DNA of 64,000 nucleotides from Paenibacillus sp. JNUCC-31 (GTDB lineage: Bacteria; Bacillota; Bacilli; Paenibacillales; Paenibacillaceae). A program made the translations under genes and the position numbers. This document shows, piece by piece, positions 17,913-26,352 of this stretch; within the stretch, counting starts at the first letter, position 1, and each line of letters begins with the position of its first letter. Location: assembly GCF_014844075.1 (NCBI RefSeq), contig NZ_CP062165.1, positions 7,192,001 through 7,256,000 of the forward strand. Reading direction: 5' to 3'. The notes under the pieces are model-generated. The model was not told where the DNA came from. It saw only the letters and a program-made list of their open reading frames with translations, and ran no database searches.

Positions 17913-18981
17913 ACTCGAGGGAATTCACAAGTCCTTTGACAAACAGGAGGTTCTTCGCCCCTTATCTTTTGCATTGAACCATGGCGAAAGAATCTGCATT
18001 CTCGGTCCTTCGGGATGCGGAAAGTCCACTTTGCTACAACTCGTCGCCGGGTTACTGAGAGTAGATGGGGGAGTAATCGAAATGGATGGCAAATGTGTGG
18101 ATAGCCTGAAGGATTTTACGCCTCCAGAGAAACGGCCGGTCAACATGGTGTTTCAGGATTACGCATTATGGCCGCATATGACAGTTCGCCAAAACATTGA
18201 ATATGGCATGAAACGATCCAAAACGGAATCAGCTATGCGAAAACAAAGGCTTGATCACCTCCAAACCATGCTGCAATTGGAAGGTTTGCTGGATCGATTG
18301 CCATCCCAATGCTCAGGGGGACAGCAGCAGCGAATCGGGATGGCGCGCGCGCTTGCAACAGAACCCTCCATCCTGCTGATGGATGAGCCGTTGTCTAATC
18401 TGGATGTGAAGCTGCGCACCGAAATGCGCAGTGAGTTGGCCTCCCTTTTGTCCGATCTTGAAACAACCGTGCTTTACGTTACTCATGACATGCTTGAAGC
18501 TTTTACGCTGGCGGATCGAATCATGGTTTTGAGAGACGGAGGAATCGATCAGTTCGCTAAACCCCATCAGCTATTCAATCGCCCAGCAACCCCTTGGGTT
18601 GCCCAGCTTATGGGTTATCACAACAAACTTTTCGGAAGCTATACCATAGATAAATCGGTAGTTATGGCAGAAGGCCAGTGCATTACCGGGCAAATCATGG
18701 ACCATGGAATGGGTGGTCAACGAGCAGTTGTTATGGTTCACCCACAACATATAACAGTTGGTAGCGAGCCGGAGGATGGTTCTTTTAATCAAGTTCAAGT
18801 TTGGGTAAAACAATCCATTTTTGAGGGCATTCATTGGAGGATCATTATGCAAACCAAGGATAATCAAAGTGTTCATGCTTTCAACACAGAATATATTGAA
18901 CCCGGATCTGAGCGTTGGCTGCAGTTTCGTTCAGAGCAAACTATGATTTACCGAGGAGGAACAGAACCGGAAAATGGGTAG
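17896..18981 (+). CDS. ABC transporter ATP-binding protein (FbpC/PotA-like)
   Basis: 361 aa from the ATG at 17896, preceded by TGGAGG inside the end of the permease gene. Walker A GPSGCGKST (37-45), Q-loop Gln87, signature CSGGQ (139-143), Walker B LLMDEP (160-165) and H-loop YVTHD are all intact. The C-terminal part (about 240-360) is a TOBE-type regulatory extension. It energises the fused permease. It overlaps the following phosphoesterase gene by 8 bp, so the two are probably translated together. Confidence 0.93.
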   Translation: MNSILKLEGIHKSFDKQEVLRPLSFALNHGERICILGPSGCGKSTLLQLVAGLLRVDGGVIEMDGKCVDSLKDFTPPEKRPVNMVFQDYALWPHMTVRQNIEYGMKRSKTESAMRKQRLDHLQTMLQLEGLLDRLPSQCSGGQQQRIGMARALATEPSILLMDEPLSNLDVKLRTEMRSELASLLSDLETTVLYVTHDMLEAFTLADRIMVLRDGGIDQFAKPHQLFNRPATPWVAQLMGYHNKLFGSYTIDKSVVMAEGQCITGQIMDHGMGGQRAVVMVHPQHITVGSEPEDGSFNQVQVWVKQSIFEGIHWRIIMQTKDNQSVHAFNTEYIEPGSERWLQFRSEQTMIYRGGTEPENG

Positions 18982-19615
18982 ACTTCTTGCTGTGTCCGAT
19001 ATCCATGGATATGGACATCTTTTAAAAGAGCTTTTGAATGCTGCGGGATATCGCGCATATCGTGACCAATTGGTTTTGCTTGGGGATTATGTAAATAAAG
19101 GTCCCGACTCCTGGGGAACTCTGCAGTTGGTAGATGAACTAACCCAACAGGGAGCGATTGCATTACAAGGGAACAATGAACGTAAGTGGTTGAAATGTAT
19201 GCACAATTCGGATTCAGTTAGTCCGGATAAAATTCAATTTTATCGGAACTTTCTGGATCGCCTGCCACTTTTCTTTATAAGTGAATCATACTTGTTTGTG
19301 CATGCCGGAATACGACCAGGTGTTCCTTTGGGCTTTCAGACGCCTGAAGATCTGACCGAAATTCGACAACCGTTTTTGGAAAGTCCAATGGACTCAAGGT
19401 ATACTATCATTTTTGGTCATACGTCAACATTCCGGTTTCACATCCCTCCGTGGCAGATATGGTCAGGCGATGGAAAATTAGGTATTGATACTGGGGCGGG
19501 TCACGGGCACTTTCTCACCCTCGTGGATCTTACGAATCAGGTACGTTGGTATGTTTCCGTTCAGCAACCTTTAAACATTCAGTTCGATTCTTTACTTGGA
19601 AATGAGTCGGTATAA
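18974..19615 (+). CDS. Metallophosphoesterase (PPP/ApaH/PrpE-like) in transporter operon
   Basis: 213 aa, no signal peptide, so cytoplasmic. Calcineurin-like motifs are visible in order: DIHG (Asp9, His11), GDYVNKGPDS (Asp38), GNNE (66-69), HAGI, and GHTS. Two departures from the usual motifs stand out. GDxxDRG is GDYVNKG, and GNH(E/D) is GNNE, replacing the histidine often viewed as the general acid. The metal ligands Asp9, His11, Asp38 and Asn67 are kept. Tight coupling to the ABC genes suggests it removes phosphate from the imported compound, but a role in protein or nucleotide dephosphorylation cannot be excluded. Confidence 0.85.
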   Translation: MGRLLAVSDIHGYGHLLKELLNAAGYRAYRDQLVLLGDYVNKGPDSWGTLQLVDELTQQGAIALQGNNERKWLKCMHNSDSVSPDKIQFYRNFLDRLPLFFISESYLFVHAGIRPGVPLGFQTPEDLTEIRQPFLESPMDSRYTIIFGHTSTFRFHIPPWQIWSGDGKLGIDTGAGHGHFLTLVDLTNQVRWYVSVQQPLNIQFDSLLGNESV

Positions 19616-19767
19616 CTCAACAAGGCTGACGTAGATTGAGTAGCTATTTTACATGATCTAATGAATGCGTGGCTGAGGTTACGAACGGTGCGAAAACAAT
19701 AGGGGGATCAGCAAAAATCAAAAAAATATATGCGAGTGCGAAAACAATCTAGCGATAAAAGATAAGA

Positions 19768-19804
19768 AGGCCTGACTTCTTTTAATAGAAGTACGGTCTT
19801 TTTT
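19768..19804 (+). terminator. Imperfect terminator hairpin
   Basis: ACTTCT/AGAAGT with an extended imperfect lower stem (AGGCC...GGTCT), followed by a T6 run. It probably ends the Fbp-type transporter operon. Confidence 0.55.
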
Positions 19805-19870
19805 GCATTTACAGAATATTAACACGATGCAGATACGCGCCTGATTTTTCACCCGTAACATAAGGAATAG

Positions 19871-19890
19871 ATGTGGGAACGGTCCCACAT
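19871..19890. promoter_or_regulatory. Candidate LacI-family operator
   Basis: Eight-bp arms ATGTGGGA and TCCCACAT flank ACGG, with CG at the exact centre as in LacI-family operators. It lies 63 bp before the first gene of the operon that encodes a LacI regulator (22227-23291), so autoregulation of the whole operon is the natural reading. Confidence 0.6.
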
Positions 19891-19952
19891 TCAGCAAAAA
19901 GTGCATAACGTAAATCATCAAGATAACGCAAAAATGAAAGGTGGTGCGATCA

Positions 19953-20420
19953 ATGAAGCTGCTGGATCTACAAGGCCATGCATCTCCGGAGGATTCCAAG
20001 ACGCATATCCGCATTCCTTTTGAGTTGGACGAGGGCTGTGGGAAGCTGAACCTGCGATTACAATATGCGCCGAAGACGCTTGAGAATCGGGAGAAGGCGA
20101 TACAGCTACTCAAGAATAGTTACGACCTATATATCTTGCCGGAAAATCGGGAATACGCAATGGAGAACGCCGACCGGCATCTTCCCCTGAAAAATTTGAT
20201 GACACTCTCCCTGGACGACACGCGGGGATACCGCGGAGCGTGCCACCGCCAAGACGAGTTGCAGGAGCTGTTCGTATCAGAGCGAGAAGCTTCACCCGGC
20301 CTGACGGCGGGCGAGCTGGTTCCCGGATCTTGGAGCGTCACACTCAGCCTGCATTGCATCGTGACGGATACCTGTGATTACCACCTGCAAATCTGGACGA
20401 CGGAGGAGGACGCGATATGA
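19953..20420 (+). CDS. Protein of unknown function, first gene of PHP/GDPD/ABC operon
   Basis: 155 aa from the ATG at 19953 with AAAGGTGG upstream; an earlier in-frame GTG lacks a good site. No signal peptide or membrane segment. Composition (many Leu, Asp, short alternating strands, LSLHCIVTDTCDYHLQIW) suggests a beta-rich fold. It overlaps the CehA/McbA-like gene by 4 bp, so it may act with or stabilise that hydrolase, whose relatives sometimes carry an extra N-terminal beta domain. I do not recognise the family. Confidence 0.7.
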   Translation: MKLLDLQGHASPEDSKTHIRIPFELDEGCGKLNLRLQYAPKTLENREKAIQLLKNSYDLYILPENREYAMENADRHLPLKNLMTLSLDDTRGYRGACHRQDELQELFVSEREASPGLTAGELVPGSWSVTLSLHCIVTDTCDYHLQIWTTEEDAI

Positions 20421-21493
20421 AATGGCTCGCCTGCGAACTGCATACGCATACGCTGCACAGCGACGGCAGTCAAACGCTGGAGGAGTTGGCGGCAGGAGCG
20501 GCCAATCTGGGCTTCGACGCCATCGCGCTGACCGATCACAACACGATGTCCGGCCTGATCGGCAAAGAAGAAATCGAGCGGATATACGGACTGCTAATTA
20601 TTCCTGGCATGGAGTGGACGACCTTTTATGGTCATATGGTGACGATTGGCTTGAGCGCTTTTGCCGACTGGCGTCAAGTAGATCGGGATAGGATCGATGT
20701 GGGTATTGAGTCCGTGCATCGTCTCGGCGGAATCGCCGGGCTTGCCCATCCGTTCCGCATCGGCAGTCCGGCCTGTACCGGTTGCTTCTGGGAATACGAG
20801 ATCGGAAATTGGTCCGCCGTCGATTATATCGAAGTCTGGTCCGGCACGTTCCCTTCCATACAGACGAACAATCGGCGGGCATTTGATCTGTGGACAGACA
20901 AGCTGAACGAAGGGTATCGGATAGCAGCCACTTCAGGCAGGGACTGGCACGCGCAGGGAGAGACGGACGAGCCAATCTCGGTTACGTATCTGGGCATTGA
21001 GGACGACGCAGTGGCAGAGAACGGGGATGAGGCAGCCCTGTCGATCCATGAAGAAACACTGATTCAGGCGCTGCGGGAAGGGCGCGCATCCGTAACGATA
21101 GGTCCTCTACTGACCTTGAAGCTGAACGCTGATGATGTAGACTATCCAATCGGCTCCACGGTTCCATCAGTAGTCGAGAGACCGGAAGTCGCAGCCCAAC
21201 CGATCTTGGTGAACTTGACGCTGGACTTCTCGGTCCGCGTCGGACTATGGGCGCTGCCGAAGCAGATCTGCAGATTGAAGCTGTGCTCCAATCTGGGCGA
21301 GGAACTAAGCTTGGAAGTCCCCTCTTCATCGGACGGACAGATGATGCAGTTCGAAGTCCAACTAACGCAGTCCGCTCCTGATATTCCACGCAGGTGGATT
21401 CGCTCCGAGCTGTGGGGAACCGTACAGGGCGCTTATGTACGTGTCGCCTTTACCAACGCGATCTATTTCGAAGAAGGAGGGTACCCGCGATGA
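20417..21493 (+). CDS. PHP-domain metallohydrolase (CehA/McbA-like)
   Basis: 358 aa, cytoplasmic. PHP motifs are intact: HTHTLHSDG (His9, His11), TDHNT (Asp40, His41), a later AHPF, and the C-terminal GRDWH. These ligate the metal cluster in PHP phosphoesterases and in the CehA/McbA branch. Residues about 230-358 form an extra beta-rich domain. The gene starts within the stop of the 155-aa protein and ends overlapping the GDPD-like gene (ATGA), showing tight coupling. Probable phosphoesterase or ester hydrolase acting on the imported substrate. Confidence 0.85.
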   Translation: MKWLACELHTHTLHSDGSQTLEELAAGAANLGFDAIALTDHNTMSGLIGKEEIERIYGLLIIPGMEWTTFYGHMVTIGLSAFADWRQVDRDRIDVGIESVHRLGGIAGLAHPFRIGSPACTGCFWEYEIGNWSAVDYIEVWSGTFPSIQTNNRRAFDLWTDKLNEGYRIAATSGRDWHAQGETDEPISVTYLGIEDDAVAENGDEAALSIHEETLIQALREGRASVTIGPLLTLKLNADDVDYPIGSTVPSVVERPEVAAQPILVNLTLDFSVRVGLWALPKQICRLKLCSNLGEELSLEVPSSSDGQMMQFEVQLTQSAPDIPRRWIRSELWGTVQGAYVRVAFTNAIYFEEGGYPR

Positions 21494-22242
21494 ACAACTT
21501 CCCGTTGATCACGGCCCATACCGGCTGCATGGGTCATCCCGATCATTCGTTCGAGTCGCTACAGGCGGCCCTGACACTTGGCGCGGATATTTACGAAGAC
21601 GATATTCAGTTGACTCGGGACGGCGTACCGGTGCTCGCACACGACGAAGATATTACTTTGGCGGACGGCCGCCGCGGCAGCCTTGCAGAAATGACGCTGA
21701 AGGAGTTAAACGGCAGCATGTCGGCACCAATTCCGACCCTTCAGGATGTGCTAGAGCAGATCCGCAAGGCCGGTAAAATCATGAATCTCGATATCAAAAC
21801 GGACAGCGCTCTGGAGCCCGTATCCGTCCTGGTTGAACGGATGGGTATGGCGGAGAGGGTGTTCCTCAGTGGCTGCGAATACGGGATGGCAGTCAAAGCC
21901 GGTCGGTACGCTCCGCACATCCGCAGGTTGCTTAATGTGAACATTCAGAGCTTCGAAAGTCTGCGCTACGACGAGGCCATGCTGCAGGCATGTGCAGAAG
22001 GCCGCGAAGCCGACTGTTTCGGGCTTAACGTGCCGTATCAGGTGGTGCGGCCAGAACTAATAGAAGCCGTGCGGCGGTATGGTTTGGATCTCTACGTCTG
22101 GACGGTTAGGGAGGCAGACGACATGCGGCGACTTGCGCAGTGGGGCGTCCATTCGATAACAACCCGCGATCCGGGGAAGCTGATCGCCGTCCGGGGAGAA
22201 ATGGAGTATGCAGAGGAGAATAGGGATTGGACAATAAGCTGA
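21490..22242 (+). CDS. GDPD-like phosphodiesterase with altered active-site motifs
   Basis: 250 aa from the ATG at 21490, overlapping the previous stop by 4 bp. The TIM-barrel GDPD pattern is clear: His10, then YEDDIQLTRDG (Glu36, Asp38), AHDE (His51), NLDIK, and a C-terminal YVWTV. The canonical HRG is HTG (Arg to Thr11) and PENT becomes PDHS. Both histidines and the E-x-D metal pair remain. Loss of the phosphate-binding Arg suggests a different phosphodiester substrate or altered chemistry. It lies between the PHP hydrolase and the LacI regulator. Confidence 0.82.
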   Translation: MNNFPLITAHTGCMGHPDHSFESLQAALTLGADIYEDDIQLTRDGVPVLAHDEDITLADGRRGSLAEMTLKELNGSMSAPIPTLQDVLEQIRKAGKIMNLDIKTDSALEPVSVLVERMGMAERVFLSGCEYGMAVKAGRYAPHIRRLLNVNIQSFESLRYDEAMLQACAEGREADCFGLNVPYQVVRPELIEAVRRYGLDLYVWTVREADDMRRLAQWGVHSITTRDPGKLIAVRGEMEYAEENRDWTIS

Positions 22243-23291
22243 ATCATAGTTTGCGGGAGCTGGCACAGCTCGCTGGTGTATCGAAATCGACTGCTTCCCG
22301 GGTCATCTCCGGAAACGGCTACGCGAGTCCCGAAGTTCGGGAACGCGTTCTCAAGGCGGTCGAGCAGCTTCGCTACAAGCCAAGCGCCGTCGCCCGGGCA
22401 ATGGTCGCCAAGCGGACGCACAACATCGGAGTAATCGTTTTTCGTGACAGGCTGCCGATCGTGTCCCACACGCTGTATGGCAGAATCATCGACGAAATTC
22501 TGATGGCCGCTGAAGCGCTGGGCTACTCGATCTTCCTGAAAACCGACCGGGAGATGTCACTGCGCTCCACCGATTATATGCTGGAGCAGCGGGTTGATGG
22601 ACTCATTCTGGTTAGCCGGCTGCAGAAAAACGTCATCGACTACGTCAAAAACTTCAATATTCCGTACCTGATGGTGAACGGATCGACGGAAGATCCGGAC
22701 GTGGTGCATCTCGTGAGTAACGACGAAGCTGGCGGAGAACGGGCTGCAGAGCATCTGTACGCATGTGGACATCGCAGATTCTTTATTATCGCCGGGCCGG
22801 GAGAGCATCGGAGTCACTCACTGCGACTGGGGGGCTTTCGCAAACATCTGGCATCCCTCGGTATTTGTTCCGGCCAGGACGGTTTTACCATCGTTGAGTC
22901 ATCGGAATCCAGCTTCGATTCTGGCCGAAAGCTGATGGAGGAGCATTATGCGGCATTCCGGGAGGGACGATACACCGCCCTGTTCAGCACCAATGACATG
23001 CTCGCACTGGGCGCCATGAAAGTGCTGCTGGAGCGCGGCGTCCGCATTCCGCAGGAAGTGTCTGTTATGGGTTATGACAATACCGAAGTGGCCGATATGT
23101 ATCACCCGTCGCTGACTACCGTCAGCGTGGATGCATCTGGAATCGGCCGAGACGCGGTATCCATTCTGGACCGTCTGATCAGCGGCGAGGGGAGCGTGCC
23201 GCGCCTGATCGAATACGAAAGCGAAGTGATCGTTCGTCAATCGACGAATAGCAAGGAGGAAGAGACATGTTTTGGTACTGGAAACACATAG
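22227..23291 (+). CDS. LacI-family transcriptional regulator
   Basis: 354 aa, TTG start with AGAGGAG 9 bp upstream, overlapping the GDPD-like gene by 16 bp. LacI helix-turn-helix (ELAQLAGVSKSTASRVISGN) and hinge helix (PSAVARAMVAKRT) are followed by a periplasmic-binding-like effector domain (about 65-340). Being inside the operon it controls, with a LacI-type palindrome before the first gene, it is probably an autorepressor released by the imported compound or a breakdown product. Confidence 0.92.
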   Translation: MDNKLNHSLRELAQLAGVSKSTASRVISGNGYASPEVRERVLKAVEQLRYKPSAVARAMVAKRTHNIGVIVFRDRLPIVSHTLYGRIIDEILMAAEALGYSIFLKTDREMSLRSTDYMLEQRVDGLILVSRLQKNVIDYVKNFNIPYLMVNGSTEDPDVVHLVSNDEAGGERAAEHLYACGHRRFFIIAGPGEHRSHSLRLGGFRKHLASLGICSGQDGFTIVESSESSFDSGRKLMEEHYAAFREGRYTALFSTNDMLALGAMKVLLERGVRIPQEVSVMGYDNTEVADMYHPSLTTVSVDASGIGRDAVSILDRLISGEGSVPRLIEYESEVIVRQSTNSKEEETCFGTGNT

Positions 23292-24091
23292 GCCTGAGAA
23301 GAATTATTGAATTTGTGCTGCTGACCGTGTTCGCTGTTTTTTTTGCGGGTCCGTTGGTCAACCTGCTTGTGCTTGCCTTTAGCGAAAAATGGAATTATCC
23401 GGACATTTTGCCCCAAGTATGGGGCTTCAAATGGTGGGAGTTCGTGCTGGCGAAGGATGATATCGTCTCGTCGATCTCGCTGTCGTTCCTCATTGCCACC
23501 CTCGTGACCCTGCTGTCCATCGTGGTCTGTATTCCAGCAGCGTACGCCTTCGCAAGACTCCAGTTTCCGCTGAAGCGGATGTTCCTGTTTTCGTTCCTGC
23601 TGACGCACGCCTTTCCGAAAATGGGCTTATACGTCTCCATCGCGGTCCTTTTCTACCGGATCGGACTAATGAATACACTGCTTGGCGTTGTACTGATCCA
23701 TATGATCAACGTGTTGATGTTCATGACCTGGATTCCAACCTCCGCTTTCCGTAACGTGCATCGAGCGCAGGAGGAATCGGCGCGGGACGTCGGGGCGAGC
23801 CCGTTCAAAGTGTTCCGCAGCATCACACTGCCCATGGCGATGCCGGGCATCCTGGTCGCTTCGATCTTCACGTTCCTCAATTCACTTGACGAAGCGCAGG
23901 GGACTTTCCTGGTCGGCATTCCTGATTACAAAACGATGCCAATCGTCATGTACTCCATTATTTCCGACTTTCCGAGCAGCGCCGGGGCTGTATTCTCAAT
24001 CATCCTGACGCTGCCAACCATCATCCTGCTGGTGGCAGCCCAGCGGTTGGTAAGTGCGGACGTGCTGGCGAGCGGTTTTCAAATGAAATAG
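23267..24091 (+). CDS. ABC transporter permease (PotC/FbpB-type)
   Basis: 274 aa. AAGGAGG precedes the ATG, within the 3' end of lacI (25-bp overlap). Six membrane segments; EAA loop ESARDVGASPFKVFRSITLPMA. It pairs with the second permease encoded at 26349-27188. The order permease-ATPase-binding protein-permease is uncommon but all parts of one importer are present. Confidence 0.9.
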   Translation: MFWYWKHIGLRRIIEFVLLTVFAVFFAGPLVNLLVLAFSEKWNYPDILPQVWGFKWWEFVLAKDDIVSSISLSFLIATLVTLLSIVVCIPAAYAFARLQFPLKRMFLFSFLLTHAFPKMGLYVSIAVLFYRIGLMNTLLGVVLIHMINVLMFMTWIPTSAFRNVHRAQEESARDVGASPFKVFRSITLPMAMPGILVASIFTFLNSLDEAQGTFLVGIPDYKTMPIVMYSIISDFPSSAGAVFSIILTLPTIILLVAAQRLVSADVLASGFQMK

Positions 24092-24133
24092 AAATGTTTC
24101 GGTCTACATACCGGGGCAAAGGGAGGCAGAAGC

Positions 24134-25174
24134 ATGCAGTTGTCTGTACGAGAGTTAGCCAAACGCTACAAAACCGGTGACGGGGTCAGCGGCATCAACA
24201 TTGATATCGAAAAAGGCGAGCTGGTCACTCTTCTGGGTCCTTCGGGGTGCGGGAAAACCACCGTGCTACGGAGCATCGGCGGTTTTCTCGAACCGGACTC
24301 CGGTGACATCTTGATCGAGGGCAAGAGTGTCATTCAACTTCCACCGGAGAAACGGCCGACCTCAATGGTGTTCCAGAGTTATAATCTGTGGTCGCATATG
24401 TCGGTATACGACAATCTGGCGTTCGGCCTGAAGATTCGCAAAATGCCAAAGGCGGAGATCCGCACGGCGGTGGAGGATGCGCTCAAGCTGGTCCGGCTGT
24501 CGGGCTTCGGGAAGAAGTATCCGGCCGAGCTTTCAGGCGGACAGCAGCAGCGGGTTGCGCTGGCTCGGTCTCTGCTGCTCAACCCGGCGGTACTGCTGTT
24601 GGACGAGCCTTTCTCGGCGCTGGACGCCAAGCTGCGGCACGAAATGCGAGAGGAGCTGCGTGAGATCCAAATGAAGACCGGACTCACGATGGTCTTCGTC
24701 ACGCATGATCAGGAAGAAGCACTGTCGTTATCTGATCGTATTATTGTCATGAATCACGGGCACATCGAGCAGATTGCTCAGCCGCAGAAGATTTACGATG
24801 AGCCAGCTTCATTGTATGTCGCCGGTTTTATCGGAAAAATGAATTTCCTGAAGGGGGTGGCGGAAGGGGAGAGTATACACATTGGAAATCTCCGCCTGCC
24901 GAACGAGAAGGGCTTAAGCGGCCAGGTGACGGCGGCGGTTCGCCCAGAAGACGTTCAGGTGAGTGGTACTACGATGGGTGAAGGTATTTTGGCAGGCAAG
25001 GTCAAACAGGTGATGATTCTGGGACATTACGCGGAAGTTACCGTGGAACTGCTGGAATTCGGCATCATACGTGCTTTTCTGAACAAGGAATTCGTGGAGC
25101 AGCTGCAGGTAGGAAAAGACGTCGGTATCTCGATAGCAAAAATGACCGGATTTCCGGTTGATGAATCGAACTGA
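24134..25174 (+). CDS. ABC transporter ATP-binding protein (PotA/FbpC-like)
   Basis: 346 aa. Walker A GPSGCGKTT (35-43), signature LSGGQ (133-137), Walker B LLLDEP (154-159) and H-loop FVTHD are intact, with a C-terminal TOBE domain (about 240-340). GGGAGG lies upstream. It is the cognate ATPase of the second organic-anion importer. Confidence 0.93.
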   Translation: MQLSVRELAKRYKTGDGVSGINIDIEKGELVTLLGPSGCGKTTVLRSIGGFLEPDSGDILIEGKSVIQLPPEKRPTSMVFQSYNLWSHMSVYDNLAFGLKIRKMPKAEIRTAVEDALKLVRLSGFGKKYPAELSGGQQQRVALARSLLLNPAVLLLDEPFSALDAKLRHEMREELREIQMKTGLTMVFVTHDQEEALSLSDRIIVMNHGHIEQIAQPQKIYDEPASLYVAGFIGKMNFLKGVAEGESIHIGNLRLPNEKGLSGQVTAAVRPEDVQVSGTTMGEGILAGKVKQVMILGHYAEVTVELLEFGIIRAFLNKEFVEQLQVGKDVGISIAKMTGFPVDESN

Positions 25175-25188
25175 GGAGGATGAATGAT

Positions 25189-26352
25189 ATGCGTTTGAAG
25201 AAGCCATTTGTATCATTGTTGACTGTTGTGGGATTGTCCATGTCACTGCTGGCCGGGTGTGGAAACGGAAGCGAGAATACAAGCAGCTCCACCGGGGGGA
25301 ACGCTGCGGCATCAGGCGATCCGGTATCTTTTAACTTCTATTTTACTGGTTCGCAAAACGTCAAGGACCTATGGGATTCCCTGGAGCCGATGTTTGAGAA
25401 GCAGCATCCGGATATCGACGTGAATCTGGTCTACATCCCATCCGGTACCGGCGCTGAGCCGACCTACGACCGGATCGTGGCCGCTAAGAAGGCGGGCAAG
25501 GGCTCAGGAGGGATCGACCTGTACGAGGACGGCATCACCTCCGTCGCGCAGGGTACGAAAGATGGTATCTGGGCGCAACTGAATGAGAAGGACGTTCCGA
25601 ACCTCAGCAAAGTCAACGCGGACACGATGAAGGATGTGGATAACTTCGCGATTCCGTATCGTTCGTCTGCCGTGGTTCTGGCCTATGACAGTAGCAAAAT
25701 CTCTAATCCACCAACTACACTGGACGAGCTGCTGAAGTGGATCAAAGCCAACCCCGAGCAGTTCGCCTATAACGACCCGTCAACGGGCGGTTCCGGAAGC
25801 TCGTTCGTTCAGACGATCGTCTATAAAGATCTGCCGGAAGAAGACATTCATAACTCCGATCCGGCAATCATGGAGAAGTGGGATAGCGGCTTCAGCACCA
25901 TCAAAGAGCTTGGACCGTATGTCTACGGAAAGGGCATCTATCCGAAGAAAAACCAGGGCACGCTTGATTTGCTGATGAACGGCGAAGTATCCTTAATTCC
26001 GGCTTGGTCGGACATGGTGCTGCAGCAACTGAACGAAGGCCTGCTGCCGGATACGATCAAGATGCAGCAGATTACGCCGGGCTTCAACGGCGGACCGACT
26101 TACCTGATGGTCAACCAGGAGTCGGACAAGAAGGAAGCGATCAACGAATTCCTGAATTTCGTCCTGTCCCCTGAAGCGCAGGAAGTCATTGTCGACAAAA
26201 TGAACGGCTTCCCGGGCATTGAGCTCTCCAACATGTCTCAGGATATGCAGAATAAGTTCGACGGTGTAGCCGAAGGCTTCCGCACATTCAACATCGGGGA
26301 TCTGGGCACAGAGATTAACAAACGCTGGCAGAGCGACGTTGCCGCGCAATGA
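25189..26352 (+). CDS. ABC transporter substrate-binding lipoprotein (Fbp/Pot-like)
   Basis: 387 aa from the ATG at 25189, chosen because GAGGAGG sits 9 bp before it; two other ATGs lie just upstream. Lipobox LAGC with Cys24 and a Ser/Gly linker. The mature protein (FNFYFTGSQNVKDLWDSLEP...) is of the extracellular binding protein group that includes iron, polyamine, phosphonate and sugar-phosphate binders. The stop overlaps the next permease start by 4 bp. Ligand inferred from context to be an organophosphate. Confidence 0.88.
   Translation: MRLKKPFVSLLTVVGLSMSLLAGCGNGSENTSSSTGGNAAASGDPVSFNFYFTGSQNVKDLWDSLEPMFEKQHPDIDVNLVYIPSGTGAEPTYDRIVAAKKAGKGSGGIDLYEDGITSVAQGTKDGIWAQLNEKDVPNLSKVNADTMKDVDNFAIPYRSSAVVLAYDSSKISNPPTTLDELLKWIKANPEQFAYNDPSTGGSGSSFVQTIVYKDLPEEDIHNSDPAIMEKWDSGFSTIKELGPYVYGKGIYPKKNQGTLDLLMNGEVSLIPAWSDMVLQQLNEGLLPDTIKMQQITPGFNGGPTYLMVNQESDKKEAINEFLNFVLSPEAQEVIVDKMNGFPGIELSNMSQDMQNKFDGVAEGFRTFNIGDLGTEINKRWQSDVAAQ

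Larger units (their letters stand above)
19616..19952. other. Intergenic region: terminator and promoter/operator region of next operon
   Basis: No gene. It contains a 13-bp direct repeat GTGCGAAAACAAT (19688 and 19736), a terminator-like hairpin (19768-19804) and a LacI-type palindrome (19871-19890) before the eight-gene operon. Confidence 0.6.

Noticed and set aside
15020..18981. A plain ferric iron uptake operon
   Set aside because: The coupled phosphoesterase and a LysR regulator in place of an iron-type regulator do not fit well; iron is kept only as an alternative.
19688..19748. 13-bp direct repeat GTGCGAAAACAAT as an operator pair
   Set aside because: It lies between a stop and a terminator with no promoter next to it; probably a small local duplication.
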